A stretch of DNA of 19,392 nucleotides from JBECKQ01 sp040235375 (GCA_040235375.1 JBECKQ010000245.1:1-19392), one strand, 5' to 3'; positions 5,336-15,400 are shown, counted from the stretch's first letter. Notes: generated from the letters alone by a model not told the origin. Made by a program: numbers and translations.

Positions 5336-8254
5336 ATGCGAGCGACGATCATCCGGCTTTTCGCCGCATTCACGGCGTTCGGATTGCTGGCGGCATACGC
5401 GCAGGCCCAATCGCAGACGGTTGGACTGAATGACGCGAGCGGAACGCCCGACGCGAATGCCGCGGTGGCGGAGTGCGACGGGGTGGGCTGGCCGGCGGAG
5501 TACGTCCCCGCACGGTCAACGGTCACGCTGCCGTCCGACCAGCTCAACGTGAGCGAGCGGGTCCAGTACCCAGTCAACGAGCTGCCTGCTCTCGACACCG
5601 CAGCGCTGCTGGCCGAAGACCGAGCGAACGCCGCCCCGGATCGACCTGTGCGCGCCGGCATTCCCCGCGCGCTTGAGGGGCCCCTGGCAGGGCAGTGGTA
5701 CGACATGCCCGACGGGAGGCGGCTGTGGACGTGTGCCGTGGTCGCGGACGGAGCCGAGGAGGTGCGCGTGCACTTTGCCGGCTTCAAGCTGCCGGCCAAT
5801 GGCGAGGTGTACGTGTTCGCGCCCGATGAACCGGACCTGGCGGGCGGGCCCTACACGTCGTCCGGACCGCTCGCCAGTGGCGAGTTCTGGAGCGCTTCCG
5901 CCGGTGGCGACACGGCCTTCATCGAGTACCTCGCTCCCGCAGACGCCGGCGAGACACCGCCGTTCACCATCGACCAGATTGCCCACATCTACCGTTCAGA
6001 GACGAGCTCCGGCGGGTTGCGCGGCTGGGAGGACTGCATGGAGTCCGTCGCCTGCTATCCCGACTGGATCGACATCAGTCACGCCGTCGCCAAGCTGACT
6101 TTCCAGAGTTTCGACGATGTGAGTTGTCCCGGATGCTTCTATAACTGCTCGGGCACATTGCTAGCATCGGAGAACGGCGACCTTACCCCGTATTTCCTCA
6201 CCGCGAATCACTGCGTCAACGACGTGGTGGAAGCGGACTCGCTCGAGCTTCAGTGGTTCTACCAGTTGGATACGTGCACGAGCGGGTTCGGCGCATTTGC
6301 CTACAGTTACGAAGCCAGCGTGCTAAGCACGGGGCCGCAGTCGGTCGGCGACTATTCGTTGCTGATGGTCGACGGGACGTTGCCGCCGGGTGTCTACTGG
6401 AGCGGCTGGACAGATCAGGTGCCGGCGAACGGATCGTGGGCCGTGACCGTTCACCATCCCGGGGGCAAGCAGAAGCGCTACAGCCGGGGCAAGCGATACG
6501 CCTACTCTACGAGCTTCGATCGGATTACGTTCGACGAGCCCGGGTCGGTCGGCACGATCTACTTCGGCTCGTCCGGCTCCGGCATCTGGCGAGAGAGCGA
6601 CATGAAGCTGTTCGGCGACGCAAGCTTCGTCACCAGCTCGAACGCGGGGTGCGACTTTTTGTCGACCGACGCCGGCTACGGTCGCTTCAGCCGGTACTAC
6701 CCGACCATCGCCGGCTACCTGACCGCGGGCAGCGACGACGCATTCGAAGATAATGATTCCTGCGCGTCCGCAGCGACGGTGAGCAACGGTGTATACAACG
6801 GTCTTGTGGTCAAGAGCCTCGATGACGACTGGTATGAGATACCGCTCATCTACGGCGAGCAGTTTGACGTCACGTTGACCTTCACGGACGCCCACGGCAA
6901 CATCGACATGGAGCTGCTGGAAGGCTGCGGCGGGAGCGTCGTTGCGGCCAGCCAGTCCACGACGAACGACGAGTCAATCAGCTACCTGAACGAGGGGCCG
7001 CCGGCGACCTACTACCTTCACGTGTACCTCGTCGACGACACCCGGGCCACGTACACCATGAACCTTGGCCACAATCTGACCGACTGCAACGGAAACGGAA
7101 CGGCCGACCAGTGCGACCTGAGCTGCGGCGATCCCGGGTCGTTGTGCGACGGAATGCCGAACTGCGGATTGAGCTACGACTGCAACAACAACGCCGTGCC
7201 TGACGAATGCGAGACGGACTGCAACGGCGACGGCCTTGCCGACGAATGCGCCTTGCTCGGCCAGTCCGGCGGGTTCACCAAGTGCCCGGGCGAGGAAGCG
7301 ACGTTCACGGTCACGGCGTCCGATCCAGGTTACACCTACCAGTGGGTCGGTCCCTCCGGCCCCCTTACGGACGATGGACGAATCACCGGCGCGACCACGG
7401 ACACGCTGACCATCAGCGACCTTCAGCCGACAGATGCAGGCGACTACTCGTGTGAGATCCGCGACGGCTGCGTTCTCGTCGAGAGTGCTCCGGCATCGCT
7501 CGAGGTGCGTGTACTCGCCGATATCACCACGCAACCGGCACCGCTGATGTACGTGTGCCTGAACAGCACGGCGCTGTTGACGATCGGCATCACCGGCGGA
7601 TCACCCGGCCAGACCTTCCAATGGTACAGAGACGGTATGCCCGTGTCGAACAGCGCGAAGTACACCGGCGCGACGACGACGGATTTGCGCATGTTCAACA
7701 CGGGCTATGAAGACCAGGACGTGGCGTTCACCTGCGTGGTCAGCGACGGCTGCTCAAGCGTCGAATCCAACCCGGCTTACGTGCGCGTGGCCAGCCCGGT
7801 GATCACCCAGCAGCCGGAGGACGCGTGCGGCGTTGTTGGCGAGACCGTCACGCTGACGGCGTCAGCGACGAGCGACCTGCCGATCACGTATCAATGGCGA
7901 ATAGGAACGACGGTAGTCGGCTCGGGCCCTGCGCTCGTGCTCGACAATCTTCTGGCGTCAGACGCCGGGGACTACCGGGTGCTGGCGTTCACGACGTCGC
8001 CGGTGTGCATCAGCTACAGCGACTATGCGACCGTCGCCGTTCCCACCAGTCCGGCGTGCTGGAACGGCGCGCCCGGCGACATGGACGGCGACGGGGACTA
8101 CGACCTGCGGGACATGCAGCAGTTCACGATGTGCTTCGGCGCGGACGTGACGGGCGACTACTGCTGCGGATGTGCCGACGTGGATGATCTGGACGACGCC
8201 GTCACACTGGACGACTGGGCGGCGCTGGAGAGCCAGCTCACCGGCCCGCAATAG
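5336..8254 (+). CDS. Secreted trypsin-fold serine protease (lysyl endopeptidase-like) with PPC, DCN repeats, three Ig-like domains and dockerin-like tail
   Basis: The ATG at 5336 follows AAGGGAG with a 7-base spacer and opens a clear signal peptide (MRATIIRLFAAFTAFGLLAA, then AYAQAQ). The open frame upstream to 5078 lacks coding features. The product has 972 residues. After a propeptide-like region, the catalytic part shows LTANHCV (His292), GDYSLL (Asp339) and FGSSGSGIW (Ser413), with several cysteines. This pattern fits the Achromobacter lysyl endopeptidase branch of S1; cleavage after lysine is not proven. A pre-peptidase C-terminal (PPC) domain follows at about 465-582. Next come three DCN repeats (about 583-640), three Ig-like domains (about 641-905), and a dockerin-like tail with GDMDGDGDYDLRDMQQF that ends in SQLTGPQ. 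Everything from the DCN repeats on is paralogous to the astacin protease just upstream, so one tail serves two unrelated catalytic domains. It probably acts outside the cytoplasm. Confidence 0.88.
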   Translation: MRATIIRLFAAFTAFGLLAAYAQAQSQTVGLNDASGTPDANAAVAECDGVGWPAEYVPARSTVTLPSDQLNVSERVQYPVNELPALDTAALLAEDRANAAPDRPVRAGIPRALEGPLAGQWYDMPDGRRLWTCAVVADGAEEVRVHFAGFKLPANGEVYVFAPDEPDLAGGPYTSSGPLASGEFWSASAGGDTAFIEYLAPADAGETPPFTIDQIAHIYRSETSSGGLRGWEDCMESVACYPDWIDISHAVAKLTFQSFDDVSCPGCFYNCSGTLLASENGDLTPYFLTANHCVNDVVEADSLELQWFYQLDTCTSGFGAFAYSYEASVLSTGPQSVGDYSLLMVDGTLPPGVYWSGWTDQVPANGSWAVTVHHPGGKQKRYSRGKRYAYSTSFDRITFDEPGSVGTIYFGSSGSGIWRESDMKLFGDASFVTSSNAGCDFLSTDAGYGRFSRYYPTIAGYLTAGSDDAFEDNDSCASAATVSNGVYNGLVVKSLDDDWYEIPLIYGEQFDVTLTFTDAHGNIDMELLEGCGGSVVAASQSTTNDESISYLNEGPPATYYLHVYLVDDTRATYTMNLGHNLTDCNGNGTADQCDLSCGDPGSLCDGMPNCGLSYDCNNNAVPDECETDCNGDGLADECALLGQSGGFTKCPGEEATFTVTASDPGYTYQWVGPSGPLTDDGRITGATTDTLTISDLQPTDAGDYSCEIRDGCVLVESAPASLEVRVLADITTQPAPLMYVCLNSTALLTIGITGGSPGQTFQWYRDGMPVSNSAKYTGATTTDLRMFNTGYEDQDVAFTCVVSDGCSSVESNPAYVRVASPVITQQPEDACGVVGETVTLTASATSDLPITYQWRIGTTVVGSGPALVLDNLLASDAGDYRVLAFTTSPVCISYSDYATVAVPTSPACWNGAPGDMDGDGDYDLRDMQQFTMCFGADVTGDYCCGCADVDDLDDAVTLDDWAALESQLTGPQ

Positions 8255-8263
8255 GCCTTTTCG

Positions 8264-8303
8264 GGCGGGCGCCGGCCGATTCCGCCCGTCGCCGGCACCC
8301 GCC
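8264..8303 (+). terminator. Strong GC-rich hairpin after the serine protease gene
   Basis: GGCGGGCGCCGGC (8264-8276) pairs with GCCGGCACCCGCC (8291-8303), 12 of 13 positions matched, around a 14-base loop. It begins 10 bases after the stop codon. No long U-tract follows, so termination may be imperfect or factor-dependent. Confidence 0.55.
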
Positions 8304-8374
8304 AGATTTCGCTATTTCCGATCGCGGTATTTCCCTGAGCGGCCCCGGCTGTTAACCTGCCGGCCGTCGGATCA

Positions 8375-8402
8375 CGACCTTTTCAATCAGATCGTAAGGT
8401 CG
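8375..8402. promoter_or_regulatory. Inverted repeat upstream of the kinase gene, possible operator
   Basis: CGACCTT (8375-8381) and AAGGTCG (8396-8402) form a perfect 7-bp inverted repeat with a 14-base centre, about 70 bases before the kinase ATG. A 21-base spacing between half-site starts equals two helical turns, as for a dimeric regulator. I could not place a convincing -35/-10 pair next to it. Confidence 0.3.
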
Positions 8403-8474
8403 AGGGCGCAGGCTCAGATTGTCGAATCGCGAGCGTGCGCTGCACCAGCGGCCGGGCCGGCCGGGCGAAACTGC

Positions 8475-10985
8475 ATGGATCGGTGCCTGTCGGCAGAAGA
8501 GATGGGAGCGTTGATCGCCGGGCAAACAGACCCGGAGCGGAGAAGCCGCGCGCTCAGGCATCTGCAGGATTGCGAGACGTGCCGGCGGGCGTATCAGTCG
8601 CGCAGCGCGGACACGATCACCAGCGGTGGCGCATCGACCACCACCGGGTCAGGAGATCATGCCGATGCTGCCGAGGGCGGCTCCTTAGCCGAACGCGCCG
8701 CCTGGCCCGGCGAGAACGAGGAAATCCCCGGCTATCGGGTGCTGACGCTGATCGACGAAGGCGGGCACGGCAGAGTGTACCGCGCGATTCAGACTTCGAC
8801 CGGACGCGCGGTTGCGTTGAAAGTCCTGCGTGAATCCGCCAGTCGTTCGAGCAGTCTTCAGGAGAGATTTCATCGCGAGGTTCAGGTCATTGCCCGGCTC
8901 GAGCACCCGGGGATCGTCACCGTGTTCGACAGCGGTGTGTGGCGCGGTCGTCATTACTACTCGATGCGCTACGTCGAGGGGGCGACGTTGTCCGCCTACC
9001 TGCGAGGCGGCGAGCGCAGCGTGGCGGACGTGCTGCGCCTGTATCGCAAGATTGCCGACGCCGTCGGTTGCGCACACGAGCATGGCGTGGTCCACCGCGA
9101 CCTCAAGCCGAGAAACGTGCTGGTTGATTCCGCCGGCGAGCCGCACGTTCTGGACTTCGGGCTGGCCAAGGCGGGCGACCTCGACGTCGCGGCCCAGGCC
9201 ATCACCGTCACGGGCGAATTCATGGGAACGCTCGCCTTTGCGTCGCCCGAGCAGATCCGCGGAGAGTCCCGAGAGGTCACGGCCGCCACCGATGTGTACG
9301 CTCTCGGCGTCATGCTGTACGAGAGCCTTACGGGCTGGCCGCCGTATGACCTTCGCGGCGACCTGCAGCACGTCCTGACGACGATCACCGAGGCGACGGT
9401 CCGACCGCCTTCGACACGGCGCCACGACATCGATCGGGACGTGGACACGATCGTCATGACGGCGCTGGCCAAGGAACCTCATCGCCGGTACGCGGACGCG
9501 TCCGAGCTGGCGGCGGATGTCGGCCGCTACCTGGACGGCCGGCCGATCCGGGCGCGGCGCGACAGCGTGACCTACGTTGTTCGTAGAAACACGCGCCGAC
9601 AGGCGGCGCGGCATCCCGTTGGTGCGTCGATCGCCGCGACAGCGGTCGCCTGGTTGTTCAGCATCGCGTTGCTGTGGACGGGGTTCGGCATTCGCTATAC
9701 GGACCGCGTGTTTGAGTCTGCGGCCGTGGCGGCGCGGCGAGCGGCGGCAACGACGGCGTGGAGCGACGAGGTCGTCGTGCTCGCTCTTGACGACAGCACG
9801 TATGCCGCGATCCCCGACCTTGCCAAGTCGCTTGGGCTGTCCGACGTTTCGCAAGGCAGCGTGGTGAGCTGGCGGCCGCTGCATGGAGCGTTAATGAAGC
9901 GGCTGGCGGGCGCCGGGCCCGCGGTGGTCGTGTGGGACATCATGTTCAGCTCCGACCAGCCGGCGTACGATGGCGAGCTGGTGGCCGGCATGCAGGCGCT
10001 CGAAGCGCGTGGCGTGCCCGTGGTTGCGGGGTATACACGCCTTGCGGAGGACGGCGGGCCGCACCTCAGCGCCGCGGTTCGAGCGGCCACGAAGCGCTAC
10101 GGTTTCGTGCACCTGGCGCAATCGCGGAGCAGAGTGACCGGCCCTCTGCTGGTGGTTCACAGCCCGCCGGAGCAGCCGCTGCCTTCGCTCTCGCTGGCGG
10201 CGTTTGCGGCCTGGCGGCATCCCGACTGCGTGGCGCGGTACCGCTGGCAGATCGGTTCGTATCTGCTGGTAATCAACTATCAACGTGCGGCTGATCAGCT
10301 TCAAAACGCGAACAAGTGGCTCGCCGGGGCGGATCGGGTAATGCTCGACGGGATCGAGGAGCAGTGGAACATTGCGCCGCGGGTGGGATTCGAACGGGAG
10401 ACGCGGGCCGGATCAACGCGCTCCGCGCTTCCCGATCGGAGTGTGCTGAACGCGCACACGCTGCGCTACCAGGACGTTTTCGCGCTCGATCCGGCGGAGC
10501 TTGCCGAGCGGGTGGGGGGACGGATCGTCGTCATCGGCGATGCCAGAGATAGAACGTCGGCGTCGCCGGACAAGGGGATCACTGCCGGCGCGGGCGGCGA
10601 CCGGGAGGAATTTCACTGCTACGCCCACGCGGCGGCGATTTCGGATCGTCTGGCCGGCGCCTGGACGAGGCAGCCGGGGCTGTGGATCGAGTGCGCGGCG
10701 GCGCTGCTGGCGGCGATGGTGGGGTCTGTTGTCGGCTGGCTTATTTGCAGGCGCGGGCCGGCGGTTCGCGTACTCGTTTGCGTGCTGCTTTGCGCATCGG
10801 CTGTGGCGTGTGGGCTCGCCGTGGCGGCGCTGTGGGGCATCGTGGCGAGTCCGACGAGCTGGACGGCTGCGCTGCTGGTGGCGGCGATCGGCTGCGGTTG
10901 GATTCATCGCGTGGCGTCGGCGAGGCGGGCATTCGCGGCGGACGGGGCCGCTGCACCACCTTCGGAGGTAGCGGCGGCGGTCTGA
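8475..10985 (+). CDS. Transmembrane Ser/Thr protein kinase with CHASE2 sensor region
   Basis: The start at 8475 keeps an N-terminal Cys/His pattern (Cys4, and His-x3-Cys-x2-Cys in RHLQDCETC) like the anti-sigma-type zinc fingers in front of many planctomycete kinases. The upstream ribosome binding site is weak. The product has 836 residues. The kinase domain (about 85-364) has the ATP loop DEGGHGRVY, ALKVL with Lys116, VVHRDLKPRNVLVD with catalytic Asp209, LDFGLAK with Asp227, and FASPEQIRG. The first glycine of the ATP loop is replaced by Asp, but all key catalytic residues are present, so it should be active. A membrane segment follows at about 384-405. A CHASE2-like extracytoplasmic domain spans about 425-715 (VVVLALDDSTY, AVVVWDIMFS, GGRIVVIGDARDR). 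Three membrane segments end the protein at about 736-815. No PASTA domain is attached, but the next gene, 39 bp downstream, encodes one. The pair probably forms an operon. Confidence 0.92.
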   Translation: MDRCLSAEEMGALIAGQTDPERRSRALRHLQDCETCRRAYQSRSADTITSGGASTTTGSGDHADAAEGGSLAERAAWPGENEEIPGYRVLTLIDEGGHGRVYRAIQTSTGRAVALKVLRESASRSSSLQERFHREVQVIARLEHPGIVTVFDSGVWRGRHYYSMRYVEGATLSAYLRGGERSVADVLRLYRKIADAVGCAHEHGVVHRDLKPRNVLVDSAGEPHVLDFGLAKAGDLDVAAQAITVTGEFMGTLAFASPEQIRGESREVTAATDVYALGVMLYESLTGWPPYDLRGDLQHVLTTITEATVRPPSTRRHDIDRDVDTIVMTALAKEPHRRYADASELAADVGRYLDGRPIRARRDSVTYVVRRNTRRQAARHPVGASIAATAVAWLFSIALLWTGFGIRYTDRVFESAAVAARRAAATTAWSDEVVVLALDDSTYAAIPDLAKSLGLSDVSQGSVVSWRPLHGALMKRLAGAGPAVVVWDIMFSSDQPAYDGELVAGMQALEARGVPVVAGYTRLAEDGGPHLSAAVRAATKRYGFVHLAQSRSRVTGPLLVVHSPPEQPLPSLSLAAFAAWRHPDCVARYRWQIGSYLLVINYQRAADQLQNANKWLAGADRVMLDGIEEQWNIAPRVGFERETRAGSTRSALPDRSVLNAHTLRYQDVFALDPAELAERVGGRIVVIGDARDRTSASPDKGITAGAGGDREEFHCYAHAAAISDRLAGAWTRQPGLWIECAAALLAAMVGSVVGWLICRRGPAVRVLVCVLLCASAVACGLAVAALWGIVASPTSWTAALLVAAIGCGWIHRVASARRAFAADGAAAPPSEVAAAV

Positions 10986-11024
10986 CGATTTTCCTGTCAA
11001 CGGGCAGAAGGGAGCTTCACAATC

Positions 11025-12152
11025 ATGATCGGAGCACGACGGCGAGACTGTATTGGCGTCTGGAGCGCGGCGGTGGTTGTTTCGCTTGCCTGGACGATTC
11101 CGGCGGTTGGTAATGGAGACGGAACAGTCAGCGCCACGCCGTGGGGCGGTTTGTGGTATTCGTCCGGCAGTGCTGTGCAGGACGACGTGACGTGGGTCGA
11201 GGGCGGCGCGGAGGGTTCGGCGCTGTTGCTGCTGCGCAGTCCGCGGCAGGGCTGGACCGACTGGGTGTTCCTGCACGGCAAGTCGATGTACCTGCGCGCG
11301 CCGGGTTGTGAAAAGCAGACGGTGACGCACACCCCGGGCGTGTACGTACGCAGTCGGCGGTATACCGAGTGGGGGGATGCCGCGGAGATGGACAGACAGG
11401 CGCTTAACGAGAGCCTGCTTCGCGTGCGTGACATCTGGGGCGCGCTGCACACGCCGTTTCTGATCGGGCCGGGATGGGACGAAACCAGCAACGGACGCCA
11501 GGCCGCAGCCTTGTGGGAAGCCCAGCAGGCACTCGACAAGGCGGGCCTCACGCTGCGTGTGGAGGGCGATTACTCTAACGGCTATGTCGTTGCCCAAAAC
11601 CCGCCGGGAGGCTGGCCGGTGCAGCCGGGCGACGTGGTCCTTGTGTGGCTGGACGGCGAGGAGGTCAGGGATCCGGCGGACATGGTGCCGCTGCCAGGCG
11701 ACGACGCCGATCATGCGCTCCCGATCGGGGCGGATGAGCACGAGATCCATGCGACGGTAACGAGGTACCATACGGATTCTGTGGACACACAGGTTTGCGA
11801 CGGGGATGGCAAGGAGATTGTGTGGAAACTACCGGACGGCATCGAGGGCGCGAACGTGCAGGTGAGCCGGGTTCACCTTGATGGAAAGCGGATTACGCTT
11901 TCGGCCTGGAAGGACGATTCCACGTCCAATCCTGTCAAGCTGTCTGCTCTCGGTTGCGAAGGTAATGCCACGTGTTGCGCATACGGACGCGATCCGACGC
12001 TCGAGTTCACGGCGCCTGCGAACGGTGGGTGTTACATCGTGGCGGATCTTTCGGACGAGGACACGGGGACGATCTGGCTGCAGGTGCTGTGGGAGGCCGC
12101 GACCGACGCCGGGCGACAGGAGCAGTCCCCACGCCAGGAAAAGAGTAAGTAA
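11025..12152 (+). CDS. Secreted protein with one PASTA-like domain
   Basis: AAGGGAG lies 10 bases before the ATG at 11025. The 375-residue product begins with a basic stretch and a hydrophobic core (SAAVVVSLAWTIPAVGN), a Sec signal peptide without a lipobox. Residues about 155-212 match the PASTA pattern: an N-terminal helix (WEAQQALDKAGL), a strand (TLRVEGDY), VVAQNPPGG, then VQPGDVVLVWL. PASTA domains bind cell-wall muropeptides or beta-lactams in Gram-positive kinases and in some PBPs; ligand binding here is inferred. The first 150 residues and the C-terminal 160 match nothing I recognise. The C-terminal part has several cysteines (GCEGNATCC) and a beta-rich look, ending in a charged tail. 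It lies 39 bp after the CHASE2 kinase, so it is likely co-transcribed and may be that kinase's extracellular partner. A hairpin follows the stop codon. Confidence 0.75.
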   Translation: MIGARRRDCIGVWSAAVVVSLAWTIPAVGNGDGTVSATPWGGLWYSSGSAVQDDVTWVEGGAEGSALLLLRSPRQGWTDWVFLHGKSMYLRAPGCEKQTVTHTPGVYVRSRRYTEWGDAAEMDRQALNESLLRVRDIWGALHTPFLIGPGWDETSNGRQAAALWEAQQALDKAGLTLRVEGDYSNGYVVAQNPPGGWPVQPGDVVLVWLDGEEVRDPADMVPLPGDDADHALPIGADEHEIHATVTRYHTDSVDTQVCDGDGKEIVWKLPDGIEGANVQVSRVHLDGKRITLSAWKDDSTSNPVKLSALGCEGNATCCAYGRDPTLEFTAPANGGCYIVADLSDEDTGTIWLQVLWEAATDAGRQEQSPRQEKSK

Positions 12153-12177
12153 GGTGGTCCGCCGGTCAACTGAGCGA

Positions 12178-12203
12178 CCTCGCACGGCCTCATCCGTGTG
12201 AGG
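12178..12203 (+). terminator. Hairpin closing the kinase/PASTA unit
   Basis: CCTCGCACGG (12178-12187) pairs with CCGTGTGAGG (12194-12203) over ten positions with one G-U pair and a 6-base loop. It lies 25 bases after the PASTA gene stop. The bases after it (AGCTATTTCAC) are only mildly T-rich. Confidence 0.55.
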
Positions 12204-12261
12204 AGCTATTTCACTTCTGCCAGATAACAGAGAAAAACGGCTTCCCCTGCGCAGTCACCTG

Positions 12262-12291
12262 TTGAAGCGAGCGGCTGGCTTGCGGTATCCT
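12262..12291 (+). promoter_or_regulatory. Candidate promoter for the large mosaic protein
   Basis: TTGAAG (12262-12267), an 18-base spacer, then TATCCT (12286-12291). It lies between the upstream hairpin and the ATG at 12435 and would leave a leader of about 137 bases. Confidence 0.35.
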
Positions 12292-12434
12292 ACCTGAAAA
12301 GTCGTCTTTTTTCTGCCTCGAGCGCGGCGGCGCGTTTTTGACCAGTCCCGCGGCCGCGTTTGACGGTCTCGCCGTCGGTGTGAAACCAGGAGGGCAGGCG
12401 CAGCTTCCGACGCTGCATCACAGGGAGGGCCGTA

Positions 12435-15400
12435 ATGCAGTCTTCGTACAGGCTATCCGTTGCCTTGGTTATGCTGGCCGGTCTGTCGGTTGCCACATCT
12501 GTCCGGGGTGAGGACCCGTTGCCCGAGTCGATCGTCGGCTGGGGCTGGAATTGGTATGGGCAGACGAATGCCCCAGCGCCGAACGCCGACTTCGTGGGCC
12601 TGGCCGCCGGTGGCAACCACAGCCTTGGATTGAAGCGAGATGGTTCGATCGCCGCGTGGGGAGACAACGGTGACGGGCAGTGCAACGTGCCCTCACCGAA
12701 TGCGGAGTTTGTGGCGGTCGCCGGTGGAAGGTATCACAGCCTTGGTCTGAAAGCCGACCATTCGATCGTTGCCTGGGGGAGCAATTCGAGCGGCCAGCTC
12801 GATGTGCCCGCGCCAAATGCTGATTTCGTAGCGATTGCGGCGGGCCGCGATTACAGCCTGGGCTTGAAGAGTGATGGGTCGATCAGAGCCTGGGGTTCGA
12901 ACGGCGACGGCACCTGCGACATTGCCTTCCCGAACGCGGACTTCGCGGCCGTGGCGGCGGGTCAGCGGCACAGTCTCGGCTTGAAGGCAAATGGTCGGAT
13001 CGTCGCCTGGGGACGTAATGAGTACGGGCAATGCGACGTGCCGGTGCCGAATGGGAATTTCATCGCCGCGGCGGCCGGCGACTGGCACAGTCTGGGCCTG
13101 AAGGCGGACGGTACGGTTGTCTGCTGGGGCAGCAATGGGCGTGGGCAGTGCAGTGGCCCCGCAGATGCGGGTTTCGTGGCGATCGCGGCGGGCGGAGAAC
13201 ACAGCCTGGCGTTGAAGGCGGATGGTTCAATCGTCGCATGGGGTGACGACCATGACGGCCAATGCAATGTCCCGTCGGCCGCCGCCTTCATCGGTATCGC
13301 GGGAGGCGTATATCACAGTCTGGCTCTGGCCGGGCCGCCGGACTGCAACCGCAATGGCGTCGGTGACCTGGACGACATTGCGGGCGGTACGAGTCTGGAC
13401 TGCAATGGCACGCTCGTGCCGGACGAGTGCGAACCGCAGGACGACTGCCAGTCGAACGGCGTGCAGGACATCTGCGACGTGGCGTTCGGCAGCAGTGAGG
13501 ATTGCAACGCAAACGCGGTGCCGGATGAGTGCGAGCCGCAGAGCGACTGCCAGTTGGACGGCATCCAGGACATCTGCGACATTGCGGCGGGCACGAGCGA
13601 GGACTGCCAGTGGAATGGTGTGCCCGACGAATGCGAACTTGCCGGGAATGACTGCAATTCAAACGGCGTACCTGACGACTGCGACATTTCCTGGCAGGTG
13701 AGTCAGGACTGCAACTTCAATTCGGTGCCGGATGAATGCGAGTCGATCGCCAGCCGGCTGTACGTCGACGGGTCGGCGACCGGAAAGAACGACGGCAGTA
13801 GTTGGATAGATGCCTTCGTAGAACTGCAATCCGCACTGGGCGCGGCCGAGTGTCTGGACGGTACGGTCAGGGAGATCTGGGTTGCGGCCGGCAGCTATAC
13901 GCCGGACTATTCCATCGTGAGCGGCGCGCATGGCGGCAACCGCAACACGCCGTTCACCATACCTGCCGGGGTAGCGCTCTACGGTGGTTTCGCCGGCGGC
14001 GAGACATCGCTGAACGAAGCGGACTGGATCGACAACGAGACGATACTCTCCGGCGATCTGGCAGGCGATGACGTGCCGAACCTGCCGGAGGCCATTGCGT
14101 GCTGGGGTGCCGACCTGCAAGTCGCGGAGGAATGTCTCGCTTATGACCTGGACGGTGACGGTGATGTGGACAACACAGATCTGAATACGGAGGAGAACTC
14201 GAATCACGTGGTCTCAATACACTGGGGATCAGACGCTGAGGCCGTGCTATCCGGATTCACGGTAACAGGTGGTAACGACCAATTCTACGGCGGTGGCGTG
14301 TTTGGGGTGAACGTGCGTGCCAGGTTGGAGCACTGCATGTTCGTCGCCAATTACTCGGCCGGCGTCTACATAGCGGATTCAACCGTCGTTTTGCGAGATT
14401 GTCAGTTCGAATCGAACTATCCACACGGGTACAGGTCGAATGCGGCTCATACGGTCGTGATCGACTCCACCTTCGTGAGCAACAAAGGCGGCGCGATTCA
14501 TGCTGACGACAGGCACTGGCGTGTCGATGTCGCCACGCAGGCCCTGGGAGACGGGACGGCTGATTTACCTGATATTGTGATTAGGTGCGCAGGCTGCACA
14601 TTTGTCGGCAATGGAAGCACGACAATTTACAGGGTAAGGAGCGAGTTCGCTGACTGCGTGTTCGCGGGCAGTACGCGTAGCAGAGCCATCCACACCGAGG
14701 AAGCATCGGTCGAGTTCATCAACTGCGTACTTGCGGGCAATTCCGGTGGAGGTGTGTTGGCAGGGTCAGGTAGCGTGTCATTCGTTGATTCGGCGCTGGT
14801 TGGAAACCGCGGCGGTTTCGGAGCCTCTTTTAGTGACCCATACGGCGAGTCGCTTTTCGAGTTAAAGGGCTGCTTGGTGTATGGCAATGAAGGCGGTGGC
14901 ATATCTAGCATGGGCAATGGCGAGTTGAGGCTATGCAATACGATTCTCTGGGGCAATTCACTGGGGTCAGCTACGGATCAGTCTGCACAAATCTTGTGGT
15001 ACGGAGACCCGCCGCTCGTCGACTATAGTTGCATTCAGGGCTGGGACGGGTCGCTCGGCGGCGTGGGCAACATCGGGGCCGATCCGCGATTTCGCGATCC
15101 GCCCGGGGTTGACGGTGTGGCCGGGACGGCGGATGACGATCTTCGGCTCGGGCCGGGATCGCCGTGCATCGATGCCGGATCGTCGGGGCTGGTGCCCGCT
15201 GACGAGTTCGACCTCGATGGCGACGGCGATACTACCGAGCGCATCCCGCTCGATCTGGCCGGCAATCTGCGCTTCCGCGACGATCCGGTCACGCCCGATA
15301 CCGGATTGCCCGACCCGCCGGACTACCCCGAAGTCGTGGACATGGGGCCGTATGAGTATTTCACGGACTGCAACGATAACGCGGTTGAGGACGAAGTGGA

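Noticed and set aside
8685..9884. Minus-strand open frame (399 codons) over the kinase domain
   Set aside because: The opposite strand carries every conserved kinase motif in order. This frame has no recognisable feature.
10413..11771. Minus-strand open frame (452 codons) across the kinase/PASTA junction
   Set aside because: It spans two well-supported plus-strand genes, has no signal or domain, and has the low-complexity composition of GC shadows.
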